The notes below the pieces were generated by a model that was not told the origin of the DNA, made no database searches, and saw nothing but the letters and a program-made list of their open reading frames with translations. A DNA stretch of 28,010 nt from a virus. The position numbers and the translations under genes were made by a program. Numbering within the stretch: the first letter of the stretch is position 1; the number at the start of each line of letters is the position of its first letter. The stretch covers positions 1-28,010 of IMG/VR virus record IMGVR_UViG_3300010373_000113; one strand, 5' to 3'. Of the stretch, positions 13,058-19,417 are shown in pieces.

Positions 13058-13363
13058 GTGGAACAAGTATCCGTACCTATCACTGAACGTGCACGCAAGT
13101 CGCATTCGCTGGCTCTAAAACGAATTTCAGAAGTAGGACAGAACAACATCGCCACTGAAATCGGAGTTTCACCGCCGACGGTCTCGCGGTTTGTCTCGGA
13201 AGATCTTGAACGCGCCTGCCAAGTGCTTGCAAGCGCCGGCCTCAAGATCGTTCCGCTTGACCGTATCTGCGTCGACACAGCGATGTATCAGTCGCTCGTG
13301 ACGATCGCGAGCGCCGCAATGGCTAACCCGAACACGATGCAAACGCTCGTGTGGGAGGACTGA
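13058..13363 (+). CDS. CII-like transcriptional activator
   Basis: About 101 residues. TERARKSHSLALKRISEVGQNNIATEIGVSPPTVSRFVSEDLERACQVLASAGLKIVPLDRICV matches the CII family: 'aRk...aLkrI.evGq..iA..igVs..TvSR....DLeraC..La.LGLKiVP'. It stands immediately downstream of the Cro-like gene, as in lambda. It should activate lysogeny promoters; I did not find a convincing TTGC-N6-TTGC site nearby. The start is likely the GTG at 13058, with GAGG six bases upstream, rather than the TTG at 13046. Confidence 0.82.
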   Translation: MEQVSVPITERARKSHSLALKRISEVGQNNIATEIGVSPPTVSRFVSEDLERACQVLASAGLKIVPLDRICVDTAMYQSLVTIASAAMANPNTMQTLVWED

Positions 13364-13365
13364 AC

Positions 13366-13443
13366 ATGGACTTAATCATCGATTGCTGGATGACCGCGGT
13401 CATCTTCGGCGCGTTCGCGTTGCCGATCGTCTGGATGAGGTGA
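13366..13443 (+). CDS. 25-aa hydrophobic peptide
   Basis: MDLIIDCWMTAVIFGAFALP then IVWMR, preceded by GGGAGGACTGAAC (GGAGG eight bases from ATG), filling the space between the CII-like and O-like genes. The sequence is long and hydrophobic enough to span a membrane once. The ribosome site is good, but a 25-residue frame can occur by chance. Confidence 0.4.
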   Translation: MDLIIDCWMTAVIFGAFALPIVWMR

Positions 13444-13447
13444 GGCG

Positions 13448-14278
13448 ATGGCCCGCATCAGAACAATCAAGCCAGATTTCTGGACCGACGAGAAAATCGT
13501 CGAGCTTTCGTTTGAGGCTCGATTGTTCTTTATCGGCTCATGGAACTTCGCGGACGACAACGGAAACCTGCAACGGTCGGCCCGAAAACTGAAGATGCAG
13601 ATCTTCCCGGCCGACCCGATCGACTGCGAACCGCTCATACAGTCACTGATGACTCACGGATTGCTCACTGAGTACGAAGTGAATGGCGACAAGTTCTTAC
13701 ACATCAAGGGTTTCAGCACGCATCAGGTGATTAATCGCCCGTCAAAAACGGGGCTTCCGCTGCCTGTTTCAGGTAGCACTCCTACACCACTCACTGATGA
13801 CTCACTGACGGAAGGGAAGGGAGGGGAAGAGGAAGGGAAAGGAAGGGAAGGGAAAGGAAAGGAAAGGAAAGGAGTAAAGACGGACGTAGGTGGTACACCC
13901 AGCGAATCCGTCCGTCCGGCCCAACTCTCCGCAGCAATGCGAAAGCATTCCGTCGATGCCCAGCCCGGTGATCCCCGCCTCATCGCTGCCGCCGCTGCTG
14001 GCATCACGCCGGAAACCGTGGAAGCCGCATGCGCAGAGGCCAAGGCATCCGACCCGTCAGGCCGCATCAAAGCCGGTTTCGTGCTGGCAATCGCCGAACG
14101 CTGGACGCGTGATGCAGCCGCACCGCGCCCCGCTGGCACCGCGCCCCGACCCGGATTCACTAACGCCCGCGACGAGAGCCGGCAGCGCGCGTATCAGGTC
14201 CTGACCGGCAAGACCGGCCCGCAATCCGAAGTCCAACCCGAAGAGGTGATCAATGGGCACATCAAGCTCATCGGCTGA
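13448..14278 (+). CDS. O-like phage replication initiator with winged-helix N-terminus
   Basis: A 276-residue protein. Residues 1-95 (MARIRTIKPDFWTDEKIVEL, then ARLFFIGSWNFADDNGNLQR) are the winged-helix domain common to phage replication initiators. A low-complexity Gly/Lys/Glu linker (about 121-142) follows, encoded by a homopurine run. The C-terminal part (LSAAMRKHSVDAQPGDPRL, then GITPETVEAACAEAK) resembles the DnaT/O-type end. It should bind the phage origin, perhaps within its own gene as in lambda, and hand over to the P-like protein. The start follows GAGGCG, 4 nt after the small peptide's stop. Confidence 0.8.
   Translation: MARIRTIKPDFWTDEKIVELSFEARLFFIGSWNFADDNGNLQRSARKLKMQIFPADPIDCEPLIQSLMTHGLLTEYEVNGDKFLHIKGFSTHQVINRPSKTGLPLPVSGSTPTPLTDDSLTEGKGGEEEGKGREGKGKERKGVKTDVGGTPSESVRPAQLSAAMRKHSVDAQPGDPRLIAAAAAGITPETVEAACAEAKASDPSGRIKAGFVLAIAERWTRDAAAPRPAGTAPRPGFTNARDESRQRAYQVLTGKTGPQSEVQPEEVINGHIKLIG
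13810..13874 (+). repeat. 65-nt homopurine tract inside the O-like gene
   Basis: From 13810 to 13874 there is not one pyrimidine; the run is built of GGAAG, GGGAA and a tandem GGAAA series (about 13851-13872). It codes for the EGKGGEEEGKGREGKGKERK linker. Lambda's origin lies in the same place within gene O, so this may be part of the phage origin (easy unwinding, strand asymmetry) or form a triplex. The tract is seen; the role is inference. Confidence 0.75.
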
Positions 14279-14876
14279 GCAGTGGCCGCAAGACGCTGCG
14301 CCCCGTCATTGGGTCGCTGCACTGTTCGAAAAAATGACCCGCATGTGGGGCAACACGTTCCTCGACAGATGGCGTGATGTGGACCTCGAAGGCGTGATGC
14401 AGGAATGGGGAAAGGGCCTCAAGAAGCTTTCGAATGCCGAATTGAAGGCCGGTGTTGACGGGCTCATGTTGCAGAAATTTCCGCCTTCGCTTCCCGATTT
14501 CTATGCCAGCTGCAAAATGCGTCGCCTTGTCGAAGTCGCCCAGCAGCCGGCGATCACGGACAACCGGCGAGCCGATCCGAACGAAGTTCAGGCCAATCTC
14601 AAGCGCATGCGTGAAACGCTCGCGCCGCTGTCGCAGCCGAAGGAAATCAGCGCTGAGTGGGCGTTCAGGCTGCTCATGAAGGATCGGTCTGACGCTGACT
14701 GCGGAATCTCATACGAGGCTGTCCGCTGCGCCTCTGACGCGATTACCTCAGCCGCCGGCCGTAAGGTCGTCGAGAGCTGCGCCGATCCCGAACTCAAAGC
14801 CGAATACGAAACCATCCGCAATGAGATCGTGCGCGCCTATCGGGCTGCGAACAAACCGCTGTGGGAGACACCGTGA
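14253..14876 (+). CDS. P-like replication protein (helicase loader)
   Basis: A 207-residue protein. The N-terminal half, AALFEKMTRMWGNTFLDRWRD, then VMQEWGKGLKKLSNAELKAGVDGLMLQKFPPSLPDFYASC, follows the pattern of phage replication protein P: 'Ff..m...yG..f..r..d.....k.eWg..L..ls...l..Gl......pPslpeF...C'. P-type proteins bring host DnaB to the O-bound origin. It overlaps the O-like gene by 26 nt, with GAAGAGG before the ATG at 14253, so the pair is coupled. The C-terminal half is helical and less conserved. Confidence 0.75.
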   Translation: MGTSSSSAEQWPQDAAPRHWVAALFEKMTRMWGNTFLDRWRDVDLEGVMQEWGKGLKKLSNAELKAGVDGLMLQKFPPSLPDFYASCKMRRLVEVAQQPAITDNRRADPNEVQANLKRMRETLAPLSQPKEISAEWAFRLLMKDRSDADCGISYEAVRCASDAITSAAGRKVVESCADPELKAEYETIRNEIVRAYRAANKPLWETP

Positions 14877-14925
14877 ACTCAATGACTTCCACCACACCCG
14901 CGCACGCGCGCGATTCGAGGCACGC

Positions 14926-15414
14926 ATGCTGATCGCAATCGACCCAGGCATCAAAGGCGCGCTGGCTTTCTTCGGCCCCGCTGACCGCATCGCGGTGCAC
15001 GACATGCCGACGCGCGCAAAGCAGGGCAATGGGAAGATCCGCAACGAGATCGACCCCAAGGCATTGCAGGCACTGCTGCGCCGCTGCGCGCCGGCCGATG
15101 AAAAGGGGCTAGTCGTGATGGAGAGCCTGAACACGTTCGCCGGCGGAAGCGTGCAGAGCATGGGCTCGCTCGAAGCGACGAAGGCCGTAATCTGCACCGT
15201 GTGCGAGCTCAGCGGCTTCGATATGGCCTTTGTGAGCCCGAGGGAATGGCAACGCTTCTTCGGTATCAAGGCAACGCCCAGCGAGACCACCAAGCAGCAA
15301 TCGCTGCGTCTGGCGCGGTCTTTGTTCGGCATGGACTACTGCCCGTTGCAGAAGCATGACGGGCGGGCGGACGCGCTGCTGATCGGGCGCTATGGGCAGA
15401 GGCACTTCGTATGA
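14926..15414 (+). CDS. RuvC-like Holliday junction resolvase
   Basis: A 162-residue protein beginning MLIAIDPGIKGALAFFGPAD, the RuvC/RNase H fold opener with Asp6. Further acidic sites are Glu66 (LVVMESLNTF) and Asp149 (KHDGRADALLIGRYG, with Asp145), giving the D-E-D set of RuvC-type nucleases. Phage versions resolve branched DNA before packaging, in line with the RecT/YqaJ system and replication genes nearby. The frame is open back to 14821, but the ATG at 14926 has GAGG six bases upstream and starts right at the first catalytic strand, as in the family. Confidence 0.82.
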   Translation: MLIAIDPGIKGALAFFGPADRIAVHDMPTRAKQGNGKIRNEIDPKALQALLRRCAPADEKGLVVMESLNTFAGGSVQSMGSLEATKAVICTVCELSGFDMAFVSPREWQRFFGIKATPSETTKQQSLRLARSLFGMDYCPLQKHDGRADALLIGRYGQRHFV

Positions 15415-15992
15415 GCACCGCGGTTTCTGTGCTTTTCGCTCGCTCGGATTCGATCTACAAAACGATCGACGGCTGCGACGTGTGGGACGCCGATCGTGAT
15501 GCACGTAACTGGCCGGGCGGCTCTCCAGTCGTTGCGCATCCGCCGTGCAGGACATGGGGAAGTCTGAAGACCAAAGCGAAGGCGCCGGCCGGTGAGAAGC
15601 ATCTTGCCCTTTTCGCTCTGGCGATGGTCCGCCAGTACGGCGGTGTGCTCGAGCATCCTTGGCAATCAGACCTCCGCGCGCAGCCTGATATGCCGGCGGT
15701 CGGGCGCCGTGACGTTTGGGGTGGATGGATTCTCCCGATTCGTCAGCATTGGTTCGGCCACAAGGCGATAAAGCGAACCATGCTCTACATCTGCGGCTGC
15801 GAACCTCGAGAAATCCCGACTATGCCGATGGAACTAGGAGAGGCATCGCACACGGTCGGTCTTTGGTCAGGCCGCGATCGGGATAACTGCAAGCCCGGAT
15901 TGCCCAAAAGTGAATTCGACAAGACGCCGCCTGCGCTCGCCGAATGGCTTGTCGAACTCGCGCGGCGCTGCACGATCAGGGAGGTTGCTTGA
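15411..15992 (+). CDS. Second PPC-type methyltransferase-like protein
   Basis: A 193-residue protein. VVAHPPCRTWG carries a PPC motif (44-46), GGVLEHPWQS a motif VI-like E-H-P (81-83), and HWFGHKAIKRTMLYICG parallels the FGHGETKATCLWLKG segment of the gene at 6996-7580. The two proteins are thus distant relatives. Here the AdoMet-binding N-terminus is poor (VLFARSDSIYKTIDGCDVWD lacks the usual glycines), so it may be a degenerate or catalytically different member. It overlaps the resolvase by ATGA and is co-translated with it. Confidence 0.6.
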   Translation: MSTAVSVLFARSDSIYKTIDGCDVWDADRDARNWPGGSPVVAHPPCRTWGSLKTKAKAPAGEKHLALFALAMVRQYGGVLEHPWQSDLRAQPDMPAVGRRDVWGGWILPIRQHWFGHKAIKRTMLYICGCEPREIPTMPMELGEASHTVGLWSGRDRDNCKPGLPKSEFDKTPPALAEWLVELARRCTIREVA

Positions 15993-16228
15993 TGGCCTCG
16001 ATCCTCCAGCTCGCCGGCATGCTCCCGCGCGACCCTCAGTTCCGCGCCTTCGTCTCGCAATACATGGTCCCGCCGCGCGAGCCAACCATCGACGAGGCCG
16101 CGTCGTTTATCCGGGCCGCATGTCACGTTGAGAGCCGCCGGCAGCTTGCCGTTGATCGCACGGCAGAGCGCAGGTTTCACCGATACATCCGCCTGCAATT
16201 CGTTGCGTGGCGATCGAAGCAGCACTGA
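15992..16228 (+). CDS. Hypothetical protein of nin-like region
   Basis: A 78-residue protein, MASILQLAGMLPRDPQFRAF then PTIDEAASFIRAACHVESRRQLAVDRTAERRFHRYIRLQFVAW. The pattern 'eAA.fiR..C.v.SRreL..d..a..rFh..ir..F..W' recurs in small proteins encoded near recombination/replication genes of GC-rich phages; the role is unknown. The start overlaps the previous stop (TGATG), with GAGG upstream. Confidence 0.65.
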   Translation: MASILQLAGMLPRDPQFRAFVSQYMVPPREPTIDEAASFIRAACHVESRRQLAVDRTAERRFHRYIRLQFVAWRSKQH

Positions 16229-16248
16229 CCACAACTCGGGGAAACACC

Positions 16249-16596
16249 ATGCGACCACGCAAAACCAGACTCCCTCTAACCCTCGATTCACTGGTCGCTC
16301 TCATGATCCCCGGGACGCCCTACACCGCGGCCAAGCTGTCCTGCATCTTCGACGGTTCGCCGGAGGCCATAGCGGCGGTTCTGGCGACTCTCACGGCCAT
16401 TGGCAAGGTGGAGACATCGCTGCCGGAATGCGGGCGCTACAGGGACCAGCGAGAGACGCGGCGGATCTACTGGCTCCCGCTCTACAGCTCGCCGAATGTC
16501 GCCCAGCGGCGCACCGCACCGGCTGAGATGGTCGGTGAGCTTGTCGGCTATGACCTGAGCCGCTTCCAACGCCTCGCAATGGCCACTCGACGCTGA
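16249..16596 (+). CDS. Hypothetical protein with possible winged-helix fold
   Basis: A 115-residue protein, MRPRKTRLPLTLDSLVALMI then PGTPYTAAKLSCIFDGSPEAIAAVLATLTAIGKVE. The segment TAAKLSCIFDGSPEAIAAVLATLTAIGKVETSL has helix-turn-helix and wing character and would suit a regulator; this position, at the end of the rightward early genes, is where a late-gene activator often lies. That is inference only. GGGGAAACACC precedes the ATG at 16249. Confidence 0.6.
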   Translation: MRPRKTRLPLTLDSLVALMIPGTPYTAAKLSCIFDGSPEAIAAVLATLTAIGKVETSLPECGRYRDQRETRRIYWLPLYSSPNVAQRRTAPAEMVGELVGYDLSRFQRLAMATRR

Positions 16597-16597
16597 G

Positions 16598-16627
16598 ATT
16601 GGCGCTGCCTATGCTCTCCCGCATCCA
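16598..16627 (+). promoter_or_regulatory. Promoter-like element, copy 1 (ATTGGCGCTGCCTA)
   Basis: ATTGGCGCTGCCTA at 16598-16611 is repeated exactly at 26780-26793, and the similarity continues (TGCTCTCCCGCATCCA versus GCATCTACCGCATACA). Read as sigma70, TTGGCG (16599-16604) and CATCCA (16622-16627) are 17 bp apart. It sits 16 nt before the ATG of the RMF-like gene. The repeat is certain; promoter activity is a guess, as the -10 is poor. Confidence 0.45.
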
Positions 16628-16642
16628 CAGGAGGGCATCGCC

Positions 16643-16819
16643 ATGCTGAGCCGCGACGACATCGAGAGACTGATGCGCGAAGGCGCCGAGGCTTTCGAAC
16701 GCGGCATGGGCGAAAACGTCTGTCCTTACCCGATGCTCAGCGCTCCGATGTGCACGTGGATGCGCGGCTATCAAAACGCGGCCTTTGGCGCCGCCCACCA
16801 GGAGAAGCACCATGTCTGA
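16643..16819 (+). CDS. Ribosome modulation factor (RMF)-like protein
   Basis: A 58-residue gene with an excellent site (CAGGAGGGCATCGCC before ATG). The product has the RMF layout: an N-terminal helix with EGAEAFERG (matching 'G..AG..G'), then ENVCPYPML with the invariant C27-P28-Y29, then WMRGYQNA (39-46, matching 'W..GW..A'). Length is close to the ~55 residues of E. coli RMF, which binds the 30S near the anti-Shine-Dalgarno region and drives 100S hibernation dimers. A phage copy could alter translation in infected or lysogenic cells. Its last 8 nt overlap the next gene. Assignment rests on motif order only. Confidence 0.72.
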   Translation: MLSRDDIERLMREGAEAFERGMGENVCPYPMLSAPMCTWMRGYQNAAFGAAHQEKHHV

Positions 16820-17513
16820 CGTTCAAGCGGAAGCGGCAGCGCGGTTAATTGCGCAGATCACTGCTGAGACCGGCGTTGCGCCGCAGGAGGTTGGCACGGC
16901 CACGGCGGGGGAGACACCTGCGGCACCTGCGGAGGCCGCACACGTCGATACTTCCGCTATGACCTCTGTCGGCGCTGTGGCATCGGCCGCGACTCAGGGC
17001 GTAGATGAGCTGGGAAACGTGCCTGCGGTTGCGGCGGCATCTGCGACGGAAGCTGCTACTGCTGAAGTCCCAAACGTCGCTGCCAGCACGTCGCCCGCTG
17101 GTGCTGCTACCGATGCCACTACGGCCGGTGAAGTCCCAAACGCTGTAGCCGCTGTCGACGCTGGCGCGCCCGAGGCTGGCGATGCTCATGCCGATGGTGG
17201 TGAACTCCCAAACGCTGCCTCGGTTGCGGGCGAGCCTACAACCGCTCTGGGCTCTGCATCGAATGCCGCTGGCGAAAGTATCACGTCCACCATCGGCGCA
17301 AGTTCCGTTGACGCGCTGCCTAAGAGCGTGGCCGCGCATCTGGAAGCGATCTATGCCTTGGTCGTTGACCATGTGACAGGCGAGCAACGCGGGCCCGATA
17401 CCGGCATGCTCAGGACACTGATCGGCGATGTCCTATACCGCATCAGCAACGGCATGGACGTGAGGCAGGGCGAGCTGGTGACGAAGCTCGAAGCGCTCTA
17501 CCAGGCGCTCTGA
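16812..17513 (+). CDS. Ala/Thr/Val-rich repeat protein upstream of terminase
   Basis: A 233-residue protein: N-terminal helix (MSDVQAEAAARLIAQITAET), a ~130-residue low-complexity middle rich in Ala, Thr, Val and Gly, and a globular C-terminus (PKSVAAHLEAIYALVVDHVTG, then GMLRTLIGDVLYRISNGMD). The middle contains imperfect ~22-24-residue repeats centred on EVPNVAA, GEVPNAV and GELPNAA. GGAGAAG precedes the ATG at 16812. It is directly before the small terminase (TGATG overlap), so a packaging or late role is possible, but no family is recognised. Confidence 0.6.
   Translation: MSDVQAEAAARLIAQITAETGVAPQEVGTATAGETPAAPAEAAHVDTSAMTSVGAVASAATQGVDELGNVPAVAAASATEAATAEVPNVAASTSPAGAATDATTAGEVPNAVAAVDAGAPEAGDAHADGGELPNAASVAGEPTTALGSASNAAGESITSTIGASSVDALPKSVAAHLEAIYALVVDHVTGEQRGPDTGMLRTLIGDVLYRISNGMDVRQGELVTKLEALYQAL
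17061..17217 (+). repeat. Imperfect tandem repeats in the Ala-rich gene
   Basis: GGTGAAGTCCCAAACGCTG (17127-17145) and GGTGAACTCCCAAACGCTG (17199-17217) differ by one base; a third, shorter copy GCTGAAGTCCCAAACG is at 17061-17076. Spacings are 66 and 72 bp, whole codons, so repeat number can vary without a frameshift. Confidence 0.7.
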
Positions 17514-17908
17514 TGGTCGCGCCCACTTTCACGCAAGAGCTCTTCGACAAGATCTGCGATCTGATCGCGGACGGAAAGAGCGTTCGTGAAATCTGCGAAC
17601 TGAAGGGCATGCCGCACCGCATGACGTTCAACAAATGGCGCAAGCGGACGCCGGAACTTCAGGCGCAATACGACCAGGCATATCGCGATTATGAGGACTC
17701 GACGCTTCAGGACATCGTGCATATCGCGGATTCGGAGGTCGATCCTCAACGCGCCAGGGTGATGATCGATGCGCGCAAGTGGGAGCTCAAGATCCGCAAC
17801 CGCAAGCGCTTCGGCGACCACATCACCGAGGAAGTGACCGGCCCGAACGGCGGCCCGCTTCAGGTCGTGCGCCTGCGCATGGCTCCCGTCGACGAGTTGC
17901 CGGAATGA
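17513..17908 (+). CDS. terS: Terminase small subunit
   Basis: A 131-residue protein. The N-terminal HTH (FDKICDLIADGKSVREICELKGMPHRMTFNKWRKRTPELQAQYDQA) is typical of small terminases that recognise the packaging site, followed by a helical oligomerisation region (DIVHIADSEVDPQRARVMIDARKWELKIRNRKRFGDH) whose 'aRkWe...l.pkryGd' pattern is widely shared. It lies just before the large subunit. The start overlaps the previous stop (TGATG). Confidence 0.87.
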   Translation: MVAPTFTQELFDKICDLIADGKSVREICELKGMPHRMTFNKWRKRTPELQAQYDQAYRDYEDSTLQDIVHIADSEVDPQRARVMIDARKWELKIRNRKRFGDHITEEVTGPNGGPLQVVRLRMAPVDELPE

Positions 17909-17950
17909 ACGACGAGCGCGACCACTTCGACGAGCGTCTCGGGGGCAGCC

Positions 17951-19417
17951 GTGGCCGCCGCCGGTGAGATCGACCTTCCGCACAACTGGTCGCCGCGCAT
18001 CTATCAGGGCCGACTCTGGAACGCGATGATCAGCGGCTGCAAGCGGGCCATTGACATCGCGCATCGCAGGTGGGGAAAGGACGATGTGTGCCTGCACTGG
18101 ACATGCCTTGCTGCCCATGACCGGATCGCAACCTACTGGCACATGCTGCCGATGGCATCGCAGGCGCGTAAGGCGATCTGGGAAGCCGTGAATCCGCATA
18201 CCGGCAAACGTCGCATTGACGAAGCCTTCCCGCATGAGCTGCGCGCGAGCACGCGAGAGAACGACATGATGATCCGGTTTCGCAACGGCTCGACATGGCA
18301 GGTGCTCGGCAGTGACAATTTCAACTCGCTAGTCGGCTCGCCGCCGGCCGGTCTGGTGTTCTCTGAATGGGCGCTCTGCAATCCGGCCGCGTGGGCTTAT
18401 CTGAAGCCGATCCTCGATGAGAACGGCGGCTGGGCGATGTTCATCACCACGCCGCGCGGCAAGAATCACGCGTTCAAGATGTACCAGATGGCGAAGAGCA
18501 ACCCGAAGTGGTTTGCCGAGGTATCGAGTGCCCTGAAAACCGGCCGCTTCTCGCGTGGCGAACTCGAAGAGCAGCGCGCCGAATACATCAGCATGTTCGG
18601 TGAGGATCAGGGCAACGCGATGTTCGAACAGGAGCTGATGTGCAGCTTCGAAGCGTCCATTCTCGGCGCCTACTATGGCGTAGAAATGGCGACTGCGGAG
18701 CGCGAAGGGCGCATCACCAGCGTTCCGCATGATCCGGCATTGCCCGTCTACACCGCGTGGGACTTGGGCCGTACTGACGATACATCGATCTGGTTCTTTC
18801 AGACGCATTGGGGTGAGATTCGCGTGATCGACCACTACAAGGCGAACGGCAAAGACCCGAAGCACTACGCCGAGGTTATCCACGGTCGCAAGATCGACGT
18901 GTCCGAGTATGGCCCGAACGGCAAGCCGGTGAAATGGAAGCTCGGCGAGCCGATTCCCGAACATGCTCACCATATCGCCTATCACTACGCGCGCCACTGG
19001 CTGCCGCATGACGCCAAGCCCAAGAGTTTCGCGTCACCGCGCTCGGCTATCGAACAGATGAACGATTTCAACGTGAAATCGTACATCGTGCCGAGCCTGT
19101 CAGTGCAGGACGGCATTCAGGCCGCGCGCGCCACGCTCAAGCATGTCTATTTCGACGCGGAGCGCTGCGAATACGGCATCGAGTCGCTCAAGAACTATCG
19201 GCGCGAGTGGGATGAGGACAAGAAAATCTTCAAAGACAACCCGGAGCATGACTGGACCTCGCACGCGGCCGACGCCTTCCGCTACATGTCGCTCATCTGG
19301 CGCAATCCGGAGTCCGAGAAGCCGATCGAGAAGCCGCGCTTCCTGCACGACATGACGGCCAACGAGATTTTCTGGCCGAAGCATGAGCAGGGCAGCGGCC
19401 AACGGGAGCGCATCTGA
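17951..19417 (+). CDS. terL: Terminase large subunit (ATPase/nuclease)
   Basis: A 488-residue packaging motor. IAHRRWGKDD (36-45) is the Walker A-like motif used by this family, AGLVFSEWAL (134-143) the Walker B with catalytic Glu140, and FITTPRG (165-171) the coupling motif. The RNase H-like nuclease begins at YTAWDLGRTDDTS (Asp272, Asp277) and ends with HDWTSHAADAFRY, the typical last acidic site. The start is a GTG at 17951 with GGGGG seven bases upstream; the frame is open back to 17909 without an ATG. It cleaves concatemers and pumps DNA through the portal encoded 4.5 kb downstream. The spike genes in between are unusual. Confidence 0.95.
   Translation: MAAAGEIDLPHNWSPRIYQGRLWNAMISGCKRAIDIAHRRWGKDDVCLHWTCLAAHDRIATYWHMLPMASQARKAIWEAVNPHTGKRRIDEAFPHELRASTRENDMMIRFRNGSTWQVLGSDNFNSLVGSPPAGLVFSEWALCNPAAWAYLKPILDENGGWAMFITTPRGKNHAFKMYQMAKSNPKWFAEVSSALKTGRFSRGELEEQRAEYISMFGEDQGNAMFEQELMCSFEASILGAYYGVEMATAEREGRITSVPHDPALPVYTAWDLGRTDDTSIWFFQTHWGEIRVIDHYKANGKDPKHYAEVIHGRKIDVSEYGPNGKPVKWKLGEPIPEHAHHIAYHYARHWLPHDAKPKSFASPRSAIEQMNDFNVKSYIVPSLSVQDGIQAARATLKHVYFDAERCEYGIESLKNYRREWDEDKKIFKDNPEHDWTSHAADAFRYMSLIWRNPESEKPIEKPRFLHDMTANEIFWPKHEQGSGQRERI

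Noticed and set aside
14873-14932. 19-aa GTG frame between P-like and RuvC-like genes
   Set aside because: It overlaps both neighbours neatly (GTGA, ATGCTGA) but is too short and featureless to support as a gene.
16598-16614. Sigma-54 promoter (GG-N10-GC)
   Set aside because: Spacing fits in this copy but is N9 in the matching element at 26780, so it is not a shared property.
17905-17967. 20-aa ATG frame before terL
   Set aside because: Short, no ribosome site of its own, overlaps terS stop and terL start.
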